Position numbers and translations under genes: made by a program
From: Callorhinus ursinus
Taxonomy: Eukaryota > Chordata > Mammalia > Carnivora > Otariidae
Assembly: GCF_003265705.1 (NCBI RefSeq)
Contig: NW_020313285.1
Span: forward strand, 14,598,151 to 14,662,150
Length of the DNA: 64,000 bases
Direction: 5' to 3'
Notes under the pieces: model-generated
The model's input: the letters and a program-made list of their open reading frames with translations, nothing else
What the model was told of the DNA's origin: nothing
Database searches by the model: none
Shown here: in pieces, positions 48,491 through 61,465 of the stretch
Layout of the letters: every line of letters starts with the position of its first letter
Position numbering within the stretch: the first letter of the stretch is position 1

Positions 48491-50357
48491 GCATTACCCT
48501 GACTTAGACAGCATTGCTTATATTGACCGCTCAGGCTCCCCTCCATTTCCATCTTTTCTATCCCTCTAATTACTCTTCTTCCCTAATGCGCCTTTTTCAT
48601 TGATTTTAGCTCTGTGGATTTCTAGCTTCACTGTAGTCAATCTCATGCATCATTTTATCCCTTTTATTCCTCTGCCCACCCACCAGCAACTTTTTCATCT
48701 TTTAGCAGAAGATGAATATTTGTTAAATACTAAGAGGTACGGGGGGAAATACCTCCCTCCTCATAATAATAGCAAAACACACACACAGAAAAACCAACCC
48801 CAAGTTAAAAGGGTTCTTTGGGATATCAGCAAGGATACTATTGATTCTTTCTTTCTTCTTCCAACTCTGCACAATTGTGGTGGTACTTTCCTTTAAAGGT
48901 TGCTTTTATTTCCAGATTATGGAAGTAAACCATGTCTCTGGGTGTCACTGTACTATCAACTAATCCATGCTCTCAAATCTCTCCTATGTTTGAAGTTTCA
49001 GATCAAAGACTTTGATTTAAGAGGGTGTACACTTCTGAGAAATCTGAACAGCTCTGGGGTCCATCAGTGACCCTTACGAACTTAGGGCTCTACCCTATCT
49101 AGAGGTTTTGAGCAGATTTTGAGATTCATTGAGCAGATTTTGAGACCGATTGATCTGTGTTAACAAATCTTACAAGGCACAGAATTCCAGTGACTCCTCA
49201 AACAAAGAAAACAGTGCTGATTAATTTACAAAGGCATATTGACTGGCCTCATATAATTTTTTCAAGATCCAAAACCTTCCTAGAAGCAAAATTCAGGAAA
49301 AAGGCGTGTCTGGTAAGTACAGGTTTGGAGTTAATTAAAACAGATGATGACTTTAAGCCATATCGCCATCAAGCTCTGGGGTCTGAGAGTCAAAAGAGTA
49401 AAGCAAGAGCCTCCATGGACCACAAGCCTTTATCCCAGGTGGCTACTTACCCTTCCCCTGGTACAGGAAATTGCAGACCATTCACTGAATGCACCTTCCT
49501 ATATTCCTGCGTCAGTCCTAGTGCTGTTAGAATCAACTAGCATCAGAGTGCATATATGGCCATTTTTTAGAGAGCAAAATATTTTGGACTATTCCACCTT
49601 TGGAACTTATTAAATTATATTTTATAAAATATCAACTAGGGCAAACTACAATCTTGCATTCTATGCAAAAGCAATTATAAAAAACTGCATTCTTATGAAT
49701 GTGTATCAGTGACTACTGATCAGGCTAAAAAGACAAAAGAGAATAAAAATAATCAGAAGTTTGCAGTGCCTTGAACTCACTCCAGTTACACAGGCAATTT
49801 ATTTTAACTCAACTATTTGAACTTTGCCATGATATGTGTGCTTTGCAACTAAACTGGAGAAGCAGTACCTGAAGGCAGCAAGTTTGACATTATTGGAAAA
49901 GTGACTAGCCACAGCTAATAACTAATGCTTAATTTATATGCTATATCCATCACACATGTAAGTAAAAATGAGAGAGAATTGGGTTATACAAAAAGCAAAC
50001 TATTTGAGGTATGGCTTTGACCTTGACCTTCAGTAACTCCAGACCAGCTCTGGCTTCTTAAGTGTAAACAAGTAATAACCAAGCAGCTCAGAAAACTCCA
50101 GTCTGCCAGTCTCCCTGAAATGATGAGGTACTGTAAGAAATGCCTCCCATTCTAGCCTCCACGCAGAACATTATTCTTCTATCTTGACAACATTACTTTG
50201 CGATGGATGTGTTAAATATGGTTAGATTACAGGTTATTTTACTTTGACTTCATCATTACATTGCATCTATGAGGTTTGGGGATGGGTGCATGGTTCCAGA
50301 AACCACACAGATACAAACTATGTCTTAGGACAAACTACTCCTCCGGTTTACCTCTAC
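48491..50357. other. Unassigned intergenic sequence
   Basis: Nothing recognised. The open frames 48600-48896 and 49157-49540 (98 and 127 codons) have no family resemblance that I can see. Confidence 0.4.
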
Positions 50358-50371
50358 ACAAGTGTGTGTGT

Positions 50372-50566
50372 GGTTTTTTTTTAAGATATTTATTTATTTT
50401 TTGATAGAGACAGCGAGAGAGGGAACACAAGCAGGGGGAGTGGGAGAGGGAAAAGCAGGCTTCCCTGCTGAGCAAGGAGCCCGACGTGGGGCTCGGTCCC
50501 AGGACCCTGGGATCATGACCTGAGCCGAAGGCAGACGCTAAACGGCTGAGCCACCCAGGCGCCTCT
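50372..50566 (-). mobile_element. Can-SINE
   Basis: Antisense copy ending GCCACCCAGGCGCC. The short duplication CAAGTGT is at 50359-50365 and 50567-50573. Confidence 0.95.
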
Positions 50567-50573
50567 CAAGTGT

Positions 50574-52215
50574 TTTAAAACTAGTTAACACAAAGCTCTC
50601 TGCCAAGGTTTAGAGATGTAAAATTAGCAAAACCTGCATCTCATCCCCCATGACCTTAGCCATTTCATGTAAGTGGAAGAAATAATTTTCCACTTCACTG
50701 GTGCCCATTTCTGCCCTTGCAATCAAATTCTAATGCTACACAGAGGATGGGGGGGGGGGTCTAGCTAAAATTTTATGCAATTCTATTAAAAATGCTTAAT
50801 TTTTATCTTTAATAACATTTTCCAGCAAATACCACTGCCTGTATCAACATGTTTTATTTTTCAGAAATTATAGAAAAAGAATAATAGTAGAAATCTGATT
50901 AAGCAGACTCAGGGTGTTCCAAGCCACAAACAACATAACTTTCACCACAAGGCTGGGGGATTTTACCCCATAGACCCCAGTCCCGTGAAGTTTTTACACC
51001 TGTATTTATTTTGTGCTGACAGAAGACATGAGGTTTCTTATGGCAGGGTGATAAATCTGTCAATCTTTCTTTCTGAGGTATCTCAATTTAACTTCTAAGG
51101 TATGTGTGTGCCATTCATTCATCCTTTGACCCTGGGTGCTGGCATGTCTGCTCAGAAAGCTCTGACCATAAAGACACATGACAATATTCATGGAACAATG
51201 TCTCCTGAAACTCCAGTGTACTCACTTGTAAGATCACCTCTTATCTTAGTAAGGTGGCAGTACATAACATGACATGGCTGTGTCGGGAGCCATGAACTGC
51301 TTTTTTATTGAGGTCGGGAAGTAGCCATACTTTCCCTCAGTCCCTGTTTCAAAATGCTTCATCTTCTTTTAGTCATTGGTGATCAGGGTGAGTGAGCTAT
51401 TCCTCTTCTTCTCATTCTTTTACCTGTCAATAACTCATGAAATTCGATTTTTGAAGCCCCACTTTTATATTGATTCAGAAAACTAAAAGAAGCAATAAAA
51501 TACTTTTATTAAAAGGAAAAACAAAAGAATTTTTAAAAAAGGAAAAATCAAAGGTGACTTAATGTTTTTGTCTAGAAAACTTAAGAATCTTTCTCCGGAA
51601 GAAAATAGTTCTCACTTATAACAGGTATTCCTTCTCTCATGGTTTACTTTGCATTCACTGGGAATTTTATTGTTTAGGCAGAAATGTGACTTTTTTATGT
51701 TAAATATCTACACTTAGGAGTAAAAGAGAACAAAACAATTTCATCCCAAATGAACATTTGGGTATTAAAGGCTTGTTTTCAATTAGAATGGAATTTTAGC
51801 ATCAGAATTTTATTTAACTTATCTTTCAAAGGAGAGGTTTTATCCTGACAGAGATTAATGCCTGTGCTAATGACAGAAGCATTTGTCATTTTTGTGAACT
51901 TGACATCCTCTTCTCTCATCAATTCTAAACCAGGTCAAAAAGGCACAAACTGTTCTGCAGAAATTTTTAGGTAGTTAGAAATGCTGACACTTGCTTGGGT
52001 GAAAATTAAAGACAAATGTGAAGAATATCAATTTTTAGTCATTATTATTTCTGTAATCAAAAGGTGTATTTTAGTTTAACATTCTCTGGGTAACCTTATT
52101 ACATGCAAATTTCTGGCCCTTACAATTTAGTAATTATTTTATTATTTATCCAATGATCTACTGAAGCTCAAATAGAGGGCAAGACTGATCTTAATATCTT
52201 AAGAAGTTTTTAGTA
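50574..52215. other. Unassigned intergenic sequence
   Basis: No named repeats and no exon. A G-run of about 11 bases is at 50748-50759. Confidence 0.4.
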
Positions 52216-52219
52216 GATT

Positions 52220-52900
52220 CCCATTTGTTCTGATTAACTATTGCTACACAACCAAATACTCCTGAAAGCTTTTGTGGCTTAAAGCAACTATTTTTTATTG
52301 TTCATGATTTTGTTGGTCAGGAATACAGCAAGGGCTCAGTGGATTCCCAGAAGACTGGGAATGGAGGGTCCACATTCTGGAGGATGGGGCTGAAGGGTCC
52401 ATATTCAAGATGGTGTCTTCACTGACATGTCTGGAGCTGTGCTGCTCTTGGCTGCCTCTCTGCACATGGTGTCCCATCCTCGAGAGCCCTCCTCATGTGG
52501 CTAGGGTTTCTTAAAGCATGGTTGCCCCAGGAGAGTTAACTTCTTATGAGGCAGTTTGGGGGTCCACGAACGAGTGTTCCGAGAGACAAAGGCAGAGTCC
52601 GGAAAGCTTCCTATAACCTAGCTCTAGAAGTCTTTTTTTATTTAGTTTAAATTCAATCAGCCAACATACAGTACATCATTAGTTTTTGATGTAGTGTTCA
52701 ATGATGCATTAGTTGCATATAACACCCAGTGCTCATCACATCAAGTGCCCTCCTCAATGCCCATCACCCAGTAACCCCATCCCCCCACCCACCCACCTCC
52801 CCTAGCTTTAGAAGGCTGCCGCATTCTGTTCGTTCATCAAACAAGTCACTTAGGAGGGGGAATTCTGCTCTCCCTCTCAATGGAAATAATTATAAAGAAC
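52220..52900 (-). mobile_element. Old interspersed repeat, split by an L1 3' end
   Basis: It starts TGATTAACTATTGCTACACA, then TGTGGCTTAAAGCAACTA and GGTCAGGAATACAGC, and includes a CTCATGTGGCTAGGGTTTCT segment. This is a common mammalian repeat that I recognise but cannot name reliably. Orientation is nominal. It resumes after the nested insertion at about 52815. Confidence 0.5.
52631..52801 (-). mobile_element. Very short L1 3' end insertion
   Basis: Antisense L1 3' UTR of the carnivore type (ACACCCAGTGCTCATCACAT). The target repeats CTAGCTCTAGAAG (52618-52630) and CTAGCTTTAGAAG (52802-52814) bound it exactly. Confidence 0.9.
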
Positions 52901-54675
52901 ATGTGGCCCTTTTAAATCCACAATACACTCAGTATGCTTAGAAACTGGCTTCATCTTCTTCCTCTCCTAAAAACCAGAGATTAGAGAAGGGGAAATAACC
53001 ATTGACTCTCTTTCAAAGCTCAGAATTTCAATCTCAGTATCAGACAAATTGAAACAAACAAAATGATGTCCTGAGCCGTAAAGAAAAGGATCAAGAGTTG
53101 AACTTTTTTTTTTTTTTCTCAAGAAGAAGGCAGGTGTATTCACTGAAAGTAAGTTTAAAACACGCTTCACAGAACACCTTTTATAAAGTTGCCTGTCAGT
53201 CTCTCAGAGACAAAGGATTTCCAGCAGGGTGCAGATGCCATGATAGGAGGATGTGTCAATCAAGGGTTGTGATTAGACAGAAGTGTTGAGCATAGGAAAC
53301 TTAAATCTCAGAAGAGCATGTTTACTTGGTTCCTTTACTTCTCCAGCAATTTTCAAGTGCTCTGAAGAACTTGGCACTTTCACACAGGTAAATCCAGCAT
53401 TTTTGTTTACCAGTAGTTCATAGGAGAACATAAAAAATGATAAATGATAAATATAATACATGTTTAAAATTGTCCTGCAACTGAATAATATCACTTACAC
53501 TCCAGTAGACAATCCATATGTGTTTTTTTAATAAATCTAGCAATCTCCCACCGTGTCATTGTTTCCTTGTAATCTGTCACCCTCTTCTGTACCCTGTGTT
53601 TGGGGTTTTGTTTGTTTTTTTGTCATTCAGAACTGTTCTGATTTATACGTATTTCAATATTCATGGAAAATTTCACCTTTCAATAATGGGATTTTAGAAA
53701 TTATTTTCCTCTCTTTTTTCCACTGTAGTAAATCGTCATTGTCATCATCTTTTTTTTTCTAGTCATCATTGATGAGTGGCTCCAAATAGCTGCTTGTTGC
53801 TCTGAAAATGGTAAAGAAGTGTTGCTATATCTTTATTTCTCAGCATTCTTCCCTTAGGCAGATGCTGGTTCTCCTGCTCTTCATATTATATATTGATTTA
53901 AAGAAGAAATGTTTCTGATAATTTTAGACAGCTGTGTGTGTTCTCTGACTTTCCCCCCACTTTCTCATATTAATTCTAGACTAATAAATAGTTACTCATG
54001 CTATAAATAGTTTTGTTGTGCCTACTGTATTCCTCTCATCAAGGCACTAATCTCTGGCCATACAAAGTTGATGAAAATAGACCTGTTGCCCTTAAGGAAG
54101 TCATAGTCTAGCAAAAAAGGAAGAAGAACAGAGAACCATTGCAAAACACACAAAAGGCCATGGCAAAGGAATGCATTTGAGATTCAACAGAGTCTGCAAA
54201 TTTTCCTTGTGGACAAAAGAGAGCAGGCAGGGATCATCTTCTCCAAAAAGAGGCCAAATAAAGACCTTTACTGTCATACTAAGGACTTTGGAATTTATTC
54301 TGTAAACAAGGGTTAGATAATGACAAGAACAAATATGCATTTAGAATTTTTTTCATAACCAAATGTTAAAGTCTATGACCTTTATCTTCAATTTTGTGAA
54401 AACTTTCAACATATTGTTTATAAAATTGTCTATATATCCATGCATGCATATATGTGTATAAAGTGCTCTCCCTTCCCCAGACCTTTCCGTCTGAATAGGT
54501 TTGCCTCCTTACATATCTTTTCTTACTTTTTAGAATAAATCCTCAGAAATATTTTATTATGAAAGAATTCTTTATTTGTTATTTATGACCTTCCTTGAAA
54601 CAGATACATGGTCTATTTTTAACCTACATATATATCTGAAAAGGATACAGGTTTAGATAACACTACAAATAATAA
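52901..54675. other. Unassigned intergenic sequence
   Basis: 54010-54360 resembles the same unnamed old repeat as 20930-21270 (for example GGACTTTGGAATTTATTCTG). No gene was recognised elsewhere. Confidence 0.4.
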
Positions 54676-54693
54676 TAAAATAATAAATTTATT

Positions 54694-54882
54694 TATTTTT
54701 TTTAAAGATTTTATTTATTTATTCATGAGAGACAGAGAGAGAGAGGGAGAGAGAGAGAGAAGCAGAGGGGGAAGCAGGCTCCCAAGGAGCAGGGAGCCCG
54801 ATGCAGGACTCGATCCCAGGACCCTGGGATCACGACCTGAGCCGAAGGCAGACGCTTAACCATCTGAGCCACCCAGGCGCCC
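54694..54882 (-). mobile_element. Can-SINE
   Basis: Antisense copy, intact head, with a perfect 15-base target duplication, AATAATAAATTTATT, at 54679-54693 and 54883-54897. Confidence 0.97.
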
Positions 54883-54897
54883 AATAATAAATTTATT

Positions 54898-55040
54898 GAT
54901 ATCTACTCATTCTCTAGCACTCTACTAATATATATATTTTCTCATTTTGTTCTATAATAATCTTACAAGGTAGATATTATGATTATCTCTATTTTACAAA
55001 TGAGCACACAAAGATTAAATTACTAGGGGCAGGTCCCATG
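54898..55040 (-). mobile_element. MIR relic
   Basis: Antisense pattern: ATAATCTTACAAGGTAGATA, then TCTATTTTACAAATGAGCAC. Confidence 0.65.
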
Positions 55041-55304
55041 GCCAGGAGATGTAGCCTCAAGGATTTTATTATAGACACCAAGATTTTAGAGTGTATAAAC
55101 TATTTCAAATAAGAGACCCCCCCAAAAAACTATGGTACGAGTAGTTGCTTAATAGATGTTATCCTATATTCTGATCATTTCTAAGCAGATCATATTTACT
55201 ATTTTGTTATTAGTTTTATTTTTTATTTAGTTGTGTAATCCTGAAAATTTCAAAACATCTCATTTTGCTCTAAATAGCTGATGCCAAAATGTGCCCTCTT
55301 TTAT

Positions 55305-55905
55305 TTATTGTAATGTAATTTGAATTCAGTAAAATGTACAAATCTTAGTGTACACCTTGATGGATTTTTACATGTGTATACACATATTACCACCACCCAG
55401 ATCAAAACATACCCTTTTCCCCCAGTAGCTTCCCCCTAAAGCTTTCTAGTAAATAACTATGCACCCAGAGGTAACCACCATCTTAAACTCTGTCACCATA
55501 AATTAGTTTTCTTCCCTTTCTGAATTTCATATAAATACAATCATACAGTAGGTACATTGAGTCCTGTACCTTTCACTCAGTGTAGTGTTTTTGTGATTTA
55601 TCCATGTAGTTACATGGAGCAGTAATTTTCTTTCTTCTCTTTTCTGAATATATCACAACTTGTAATCATTTATACTATGGGTGGATGTTTGGGGCTATCA
55701 TGTATAAATCTTTTTTGTGTATACATGCCCTTGTTTCCCTTGGCCATGTAAGCCAAAGAGGAAAATTACTAGAACATAGAATAGGTGTATGTTTAATCTT
55801 ATTAGTAGGTGCAAAGGGTTGTTCAGAACGAATTACTATTTCACTTACACTCCTACTAGTTATGTAAGAACTGTTGTTCTTTACATCATCTCCAGTACAT
55901 ATGGC
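55305..55905 (-). mobile_element. Old L1ME-type 3' UTR
   Basis: Antisense series: AATTCAGTAAAATGTACAAA, CACCACCCAGATCAAAACAT, then CAGAGGTAACCACCATC and CATATAAATACAATCATACA. It probably resumes after the SINE up to about 56165. Confidence 0.8.
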
Positions 55906-55910
55906 TTTCT

Positions 55911-56099
55911 TTTTTTAAAAAAATTATTTACTTATTTATCTGAGAGAGAGAGAGCATGAGCAGGGGGAGAAGCAGGGGAGAGAGGGAGAAGCAGACTTAC
56001 CCCCAAGCAAGGAGTCCGACTCAGGACTCGATCCCAAGACCCTGGGATCATGACCTGAGCCCAAGGCAGACACTTAGCCAACTGAGCCACCCAAGTGCC
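55911..56099 (-). mobile_element. Can-SINE nested in old L1
   Basis: Antisense copy with aged flanks (ATGGCTTTC and AAGTCTTTC). Confidence 0.93.
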
Positions 56100-56169
56100 C
56101 CCATATAAGTCTTTCAAATTTTAGTTTTTCTGATATTTTATTTTGGTTTTAACTACATTTTACTGAGCT

Positions 56170-57735
56170 ATCACTGGATCATGATATAAAGAGCAGATTG
56201 GGAATTGCAAGAAAAAATCCATTAGAATTTTTATTTCAGTTATTGAAGATCTAAAATGTCTACTTAGTTCTATTTTAGAATTTGTTTTTTCTCTTGAACT
56301 GTCCCATCTCTTCACAAATTACATCCATCTTTTCCTTTAAATTATTTAACAAATTATTAATAATTGTATTAAAGTCCTTGCCTGCTAATGGCAGTAACTT
56401 GCCTATTTGCAAGTCTGCTTCTATTGACTCTTTCTCTTGATTCTGATTCACAATTTCCTCTTTCTTCATATGTTTATAATGTATTTTATTGTATTCTGAG
56501 AATTATGCATAAAGGAATATTGGAGATTGAATATGAATGTTTTGGGTTTTTTTTAAATTTTTTTTATTTCTCAGAGAGGCAAGCCCTTTTCTGTGTCTAG
56601 CAGCTTGGTTCAGGACTGTTCATTCAGATTCATCCCAGGATATGTTGGGCTAGAACTAGGCTGAAGCTGTAAATAGAATGAATTCAATGTGATTAACTCA
56701 AGCCCCGATTCCCTGAGGTGCCATCTCTTTGATATAGTCATTATTTGTGTAGGGACAGGATTGGCAGAAATTTTAGATATTTTTAGTTCACCTTTAGACT
56801 CAACTCTAGATGGGCTGCAGAATCCAATTACCTTGATGATGCAGTATGTGATTTCTTTCTGTTCATCTGTCCCTCCTTTAATGTTGTTTTCTGAGCAAAA
56901 TTATAGGATAGAGGAGAATTAATGACCCAGTTGTTTGTCCTTATATTTGACTCTCTTGCAGGTACAGTCCATCCTGTTTCCAAAAACCCAAAGGATTTCC
57001 CTTTCCTCATGCAAAGTCTCTCCAATGTCCATTGTTTCTGCACCTGTACCCAGACCAGTCACCTTTCTCCAAGTATGAATACTAATATGGTTCCATTTAC
57101 CTGTAAAGGGCTTGCTTTACTCTGGAGTTCTGTCCATCACTACTTCTTTGCCAGTTACGACAATCTGTTGACGGTAGAAAAATATGCCAATTCAAGTAAC
57201 TAAGTCATGTCTGCTTTAGAATTCAATCACTTTGCATAAATATCCAGTCCAGTTCAGGTCCCCACCTCCTCTTTCTCATTCTTACTTCTTGGTTATATAC
57301 CTAGCATCTAATGTGCCATTCATTTGCCATCATGGCAGTAGGAGATAGTTATCATATCCTCATACCCTTTGGGTCTTGGTTTTGGCTTCTATTGAGGAGC
57401 AGCATCTCAAGTGATCCCTATCACTCACTATCCCAAGCTACTGGACAATGCTAATGATTTGTAGACATCAGACCCCTGTAATTTGTATCTTCTTTGCCCT
57501 CCTTATTCTCTCTTAGACATATTTCTTTTCCCCCTTGGGGCTCCTGTCTCATGCCTGCCATCACTGCTCTGGTATATAAAGGGCTCTAGGAATCTGCCCT
57601 CTGAACCATCTGCCTAGATCACTCCCTCAGCCATTGCCTGGGTACTGTTTAGATGCACATGCCTCTGAGGCATAAGAAACCTTCTTAGAGTACACAAAGT
57701 GAAGAATAACTCTATCTGTTCTCAGATTCACCCAA
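56170..57735. other. Unassigned intergenic sequence
   Basis: 56200-56520 looks like an old LINE-like 3' region, not named. The remaining sequence has open frames of 60-93 codons without family support. Confidence 0.35.
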
Positions 57736-57766
57736 ACCTATGTGGAATTTCTTTTTTCTTTCTTTC

Positions 57767-57969
57767 TTTCTTTTTTTTTTAAAGATTTTATTTATTTATT
57801 TGACAGAGAGGGACACAGCGAGAGAGGGAACACAAGCAGAGGGAGTGGGAGAGGGAGAAGCAGGCTTCCCACTAAGCAGGGAGCCCGATGCGGGGCTCGA
57901 TCCCAGGACCCTGGGATCATGACCTGAGCCGAAGGCAGACGCTTAACTGACTGAGCTACCTAGGCACCC
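57767..57969 (-). mobile_element. Can-SINE, left member of a pair
   Basis: Antisense copy close to consensus, preceded by a TTTC-rich tail and ending CTACCTAGGCACCC. It has no separate target duplication of its own outside the T-rich tails. Confidence 0.95.
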
Positions 57970-57991
57970 GTTGTTTTTTGCTTTTTGTTTT

Positions 57992-58183
57992 TTTAGAGAT
58001 TTTATTTATTTATTTGACAGAGAGAGAGACACAGCTAGAGAGGGAACACAAGCAGGGGGTGTGGAGAGGGAGAAGCAGCCTTCCCACCGAGCAGGGAATC
58101 GAGCAGGGGCTTGATCCCAGAACCTGGAATCATGACTTGAGCTGAAGGCAGATGCCCAACGACTGAGCCACCCAGGTGCCCCA
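57992..58183 (-). mobile_element. Can-SINE, right member of a pair
   Basis: Antisense copy ending GCCACCCAGGTGCCCC. The repeat TGTGGAATTTCTTT at 58187-58200 pairs with the one at 57741-57754, which lies left of the other SINE. Confidence 0.95.
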
Positions 58184-58200
58184 CTGTGTGGAATTTCTTT

Positions 58201-58663
58201 CAGCCTGACCCTGGAGATCTCAATCCAGTGGAGAGCAGAAGACAGGATTTCACATTTGCATCTTTGCTTTTGTTTCTTTTCTTTTTTCAGATCTTTCTCT
58301 CCAAAATACCACCTCCTCCTTTTATAATTCAGCAAATGTCTCCCTGCTCCACATGGCAAAAAACTGTTCTCATTGTATCATATGGAATCTTTTCCTATTT
58401 TATGGTTTATGTTATTAACCCATACTGATAGTTTTCTTGGCTCTCAAGATGAGGAGTCAATCATGTGGAATTCAAGAAGGTCTTTAGCTCTTGAAATTAA
58501 GAGTTGTGGTTTTTAAGATAATCATTTCTGTAAAGAGCTTAATTATCTTCTTTTTTCTACCTATATTTGCCTTTCACATTAATCAGCAGATACACGAAGC
58601 TATTCTGCTACCTGAATCCTGGGGTCAGTCAATGGTGCAAAGAAACGTGAAAACGTGATTCAT
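58201..58663. other. Unassigned intergenic sequence
   Basis: Nothing recognised. Confidence 0.45.
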
Positions 58664-58674
58664 AAAACTTCATT

Positions 58675-58880
58675 ATAGGGGCGCCTGGGTGGCTCAGTCA
58701 GACAACTGACTCTTGAATCTGGCTCTTGTCATGATCCCATGGGTCGCCAGATCAAGCCCTGCATAGGCGCTCAGCGGGGAGTCCGCTTGGAGATTCTCTC
58801 CCTCTGCCCCTCTGCCCACATGCATGAGTGCGTGCGCACTCTCTCTCAAATAAATAAATAAATAAATCTTTAAGAAAAAC
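58675..58880 (+). mobile_element. Can-SINE
   Basis: Sense copy with a perfect 11-base target duplication, AAAACTTCATT, at 58664-58674 and 58881-58891. Confidence 0.96.
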
Positions 58881-58958
58881 AAAACTTCATTGTATTACCT
58901 CTATTGGTGAGGTTTCTGACAAGAAAGAGATGACGTACTCAAAATGCAGAAATGTGGG

Positions 58959-58964
<6 letters not shown>

Positions 58965-58989
<25 letters not shown>

Positions 58990-59170
58990 AGAGAGAGACA
59001 GGGTGTATGCGCGAGTGTGGGAGGAGCAAAGGGAGAGAGAGAGAGTCCTAAGCAGGCTCCACACCCAGCATTAAGCCTCACTGGAGGCTCAATCTCACAA
59101 CCCTGCGATCATGACCTGAGCTAAAATCACAAGTCAGACACTTAACTGACTGAGCCACCCAGGTGCCCCA
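58965..59170 (-). mobile_element. Can-SINE with a long T-run tail
   Basis: Antisense copy whose tail is about 26 consecutive T. It ends GCCACCCAGGTGCCCC. Flanks are only roughly repeated (AGAAAT). Confidence 0.94.
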
Positions 59171-60250
59171 GAAATGAAAAAACTTTAAGGAAGGAACTAT
59201 TTACTAGGTATGGACATGGCTGAAGGAAGCCCACCGGAGGTGAAGGAAACAGGAATTACCCTATTTAGGTAAAGGGTGAAGTAACTGGTTTTGGAGAAGA
59301 GAGAGCAACTATGCCCTTTTATATAGCTATAGGAAAGAAATGATTGTCTTCATAAACCACAAGTACTTAATAGAGCTAGAAAATAGTCTTCAAATTACAG
59401 GTATCATATTAAGACTTTTTAAAGGATATGAACACATGGTAAATATTAAGGGATTTATTTCAAGATGCTCAAGGTGGATGGAGAGTCAAGGTATCAGGAC
59501 CTGTGTTGGAATGTTCTAAATTGCAATGTATTGTGTATTGGAGCAGAGCGAATAATGCCAATTTTCATTTAAAGACCTTGCCATTCGCTTATCAGTTTTT
59601 CTAAAAATGTTATTATCCTGAGGGAGAGAATTGGTGAGAAGCAGCTGTGGCCTTAGGTAGAGGAACACAGCAATTGTCAAAGCAAGGCCTGGCACAGAGG
59701 AAGCTGGAGGAATAAATAGCGCCATCTTTATTTCCTCCTACTGCTCATTGCTATTGGCTGAAACCTTCCAAAGGCCAGAGGACAAATAGTATAGTTGATG
59801 CAGTGCATAAACATCAGCTTTTGGGGAAAAGAGCCAGGAGAAAAGAGTGGAGTCCTAGAGAAGGAAAGGGAGAAGATTACAGTAAATATACCACTCCATT
59901 ATTTCCCAACTTCCTTCCCAATTATTTTTTCATGTGAATTTAAGGGCAGTGTTAATTCCTGCAATTTTATTGTATATGTAATTTCCCCTTTCCATAATTT
60001 TTTCCTCACGCAATTCCTTTTTTTTTTTTTTTTTTTTAGGAAGTGAGGTAGGGAGTAAACTCAATCTACATATTATTCCAGCTATATACCAAGTGACTAT
60101 ATTATCTTTGCACTTTTTTCTTTCCTTTGTCTTCCTAAGCAGTCACTATTCATTCTTTGAGATGCTATCAGGAATTATTGTATGGGACTTTCAATATTGA
60201 ATGAATGAATAAATGAATGAGGAAAATAACCTCCTGGAAGCTATAGTCAG
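59171..60250. other. Unassigned intergenic sequence
   Basis: No gene recognised. A T-run of about 21 bases lies at 60018-60038 without an attached SINE body. Confidence 0.45.
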
Positions 60251-60254
60251 TCTT

Positions 60255-60480
60255 GCCAGGTCAACCACATTTCCTTCCTTTGTAATCTTCCTTTATTCTC
60301 TTAAAGAACTATGTTTTTATCTCTACAAGCACTTATCCCTTTGCATTATAATTGTTGCTTTTCTTGTCTTTCCCCCACTACACTTTGAACTCTGGAAATC
60401 AGGAATGGTGTTTTATTTATCTCTTGGGATTTAGCAGAGGATCTAGCACACAGTAGGTACTCAGTAAAAGTTTACTGAAG
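60255..60480 (+). mobile_element. L2 3' end
   Basis: The series CCCACTACACTTTGAACTCT, GGAAATCAGGAATGGTG, TAGCACACAGTAGGTACTCA and GTAAAAGTTTACTGAAG matches the L2 end. Confidence 0.75.
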
Positions 60481-60752
60481 TAATTAATTCGTTCCTGTCC
60501 CCATGAGGTGTATTTTACCTCCAATCATTTATAGAGGATAGCCTTTTTATATCTGCTCCAATGAACAACAACCAATTTGCTAACAACATATCCATAACCA
60601 ACTATTCACGTCTCCATTCCCAACACCCCAACTTTCAACTGAATGTAGATGCCACCTATTCCTTCTCACCCTCTGAACTGTTGTCTGAATTCTCCTGTTT
60701 CTTCCTCATCCCTCTCACTTTCTTGAGTGTTTTCTCTTTCTATAAAAGTTAT

Positions 60753-60925
60753 CTCAGGGTGCCTAGGTGGCTCAGTGGGTTAAGTGTCTGCCTTCGGCTC
60801 AGGTCCTGGGATGGACCCCTCCTGTCGGGCTCCCTGCTCAGCGGGGAGTCTGCTTCTCCCTCTCCCTCTGCCTACCCCCCCATTTGTGCTCTCTCTCCCT
60901 GAAATAAAATCTTTTTAAAAAAATA
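60753..60925 (+). mobile_element. Can-SINE
   Basis: Sense copy with a 9-base target duplication, AAAAGTTAT, at 60744-60752 and 60926-60934. A short deletion is present in the middle of the body. Confidence 0.95.
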
Positions 60926-60934
60926 AAAAGTTAT

Positions 60935-61240
60935 TGCCATTTTGTGCTCTCCCTCCCATTAAGCTTTTGGGATGCAATTCCCTTCCTTCACACACTTTTT
61001 TCCCCTCTTTTGCTGTCCTCCAATGAGATTAGCTCTTATCTGGAGCCTGTTCTTCTTCCCTCCATATGAACTGTTAAATACTTTTCATATCGTTTATTAT
61101 ATAAGCTTGTTCAACCTTACAATTAGATCTATCAACTCTCTGCTTCCTCCAGATTCTCCGCATCCGACATTGTGTTTTGTATTCTTTATTTTCATTGAAT
61201 CTCAAAGATTCTTTTTATAATCTAAATCATGATTACTAAC
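60935..61240. other. Unassigned pyrimidine-rich sequence
   Basis: No repeat family or exon recognised. Confidence 0.45.
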
Positions 61241-61244
61241 ATTA

Positions 61245-61465
61245 CTCCACTCTTTCATGTGCTGTGTACTGTTCTAAATGTTTTAGGTATAGTACATCAC
61301 TTATCCTCAGCACAACCTTATAAGGTATATATCATGAGTATTCTCATTTTTATGGTTAAAAATGAGGCCTAAAAACGTAGCGGACCCGTCACTCATTTAT
61401 TAAGTAATTGAGCTGGTATTCTGTCTCTGGAGCTCACAATCTTAACTACTATGTGACACTACCTC
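61245..61465 (-). mobile_element. MIR relic
   Basis: Nearly full-length antisense MIR: GTGCTGTGTACTGTTCTAAA, ACCTTATAAGGTATATATCA, then TTGAGCTGGTATTC and TCTTAACTACTATG. Confidence 0.75.

Noticed and set aside
49157..49540. 127-codon plus-strand open frame
   Set aside because: No motif, no similarity I can recall, and an AT-rich single-copy setting without splice support.
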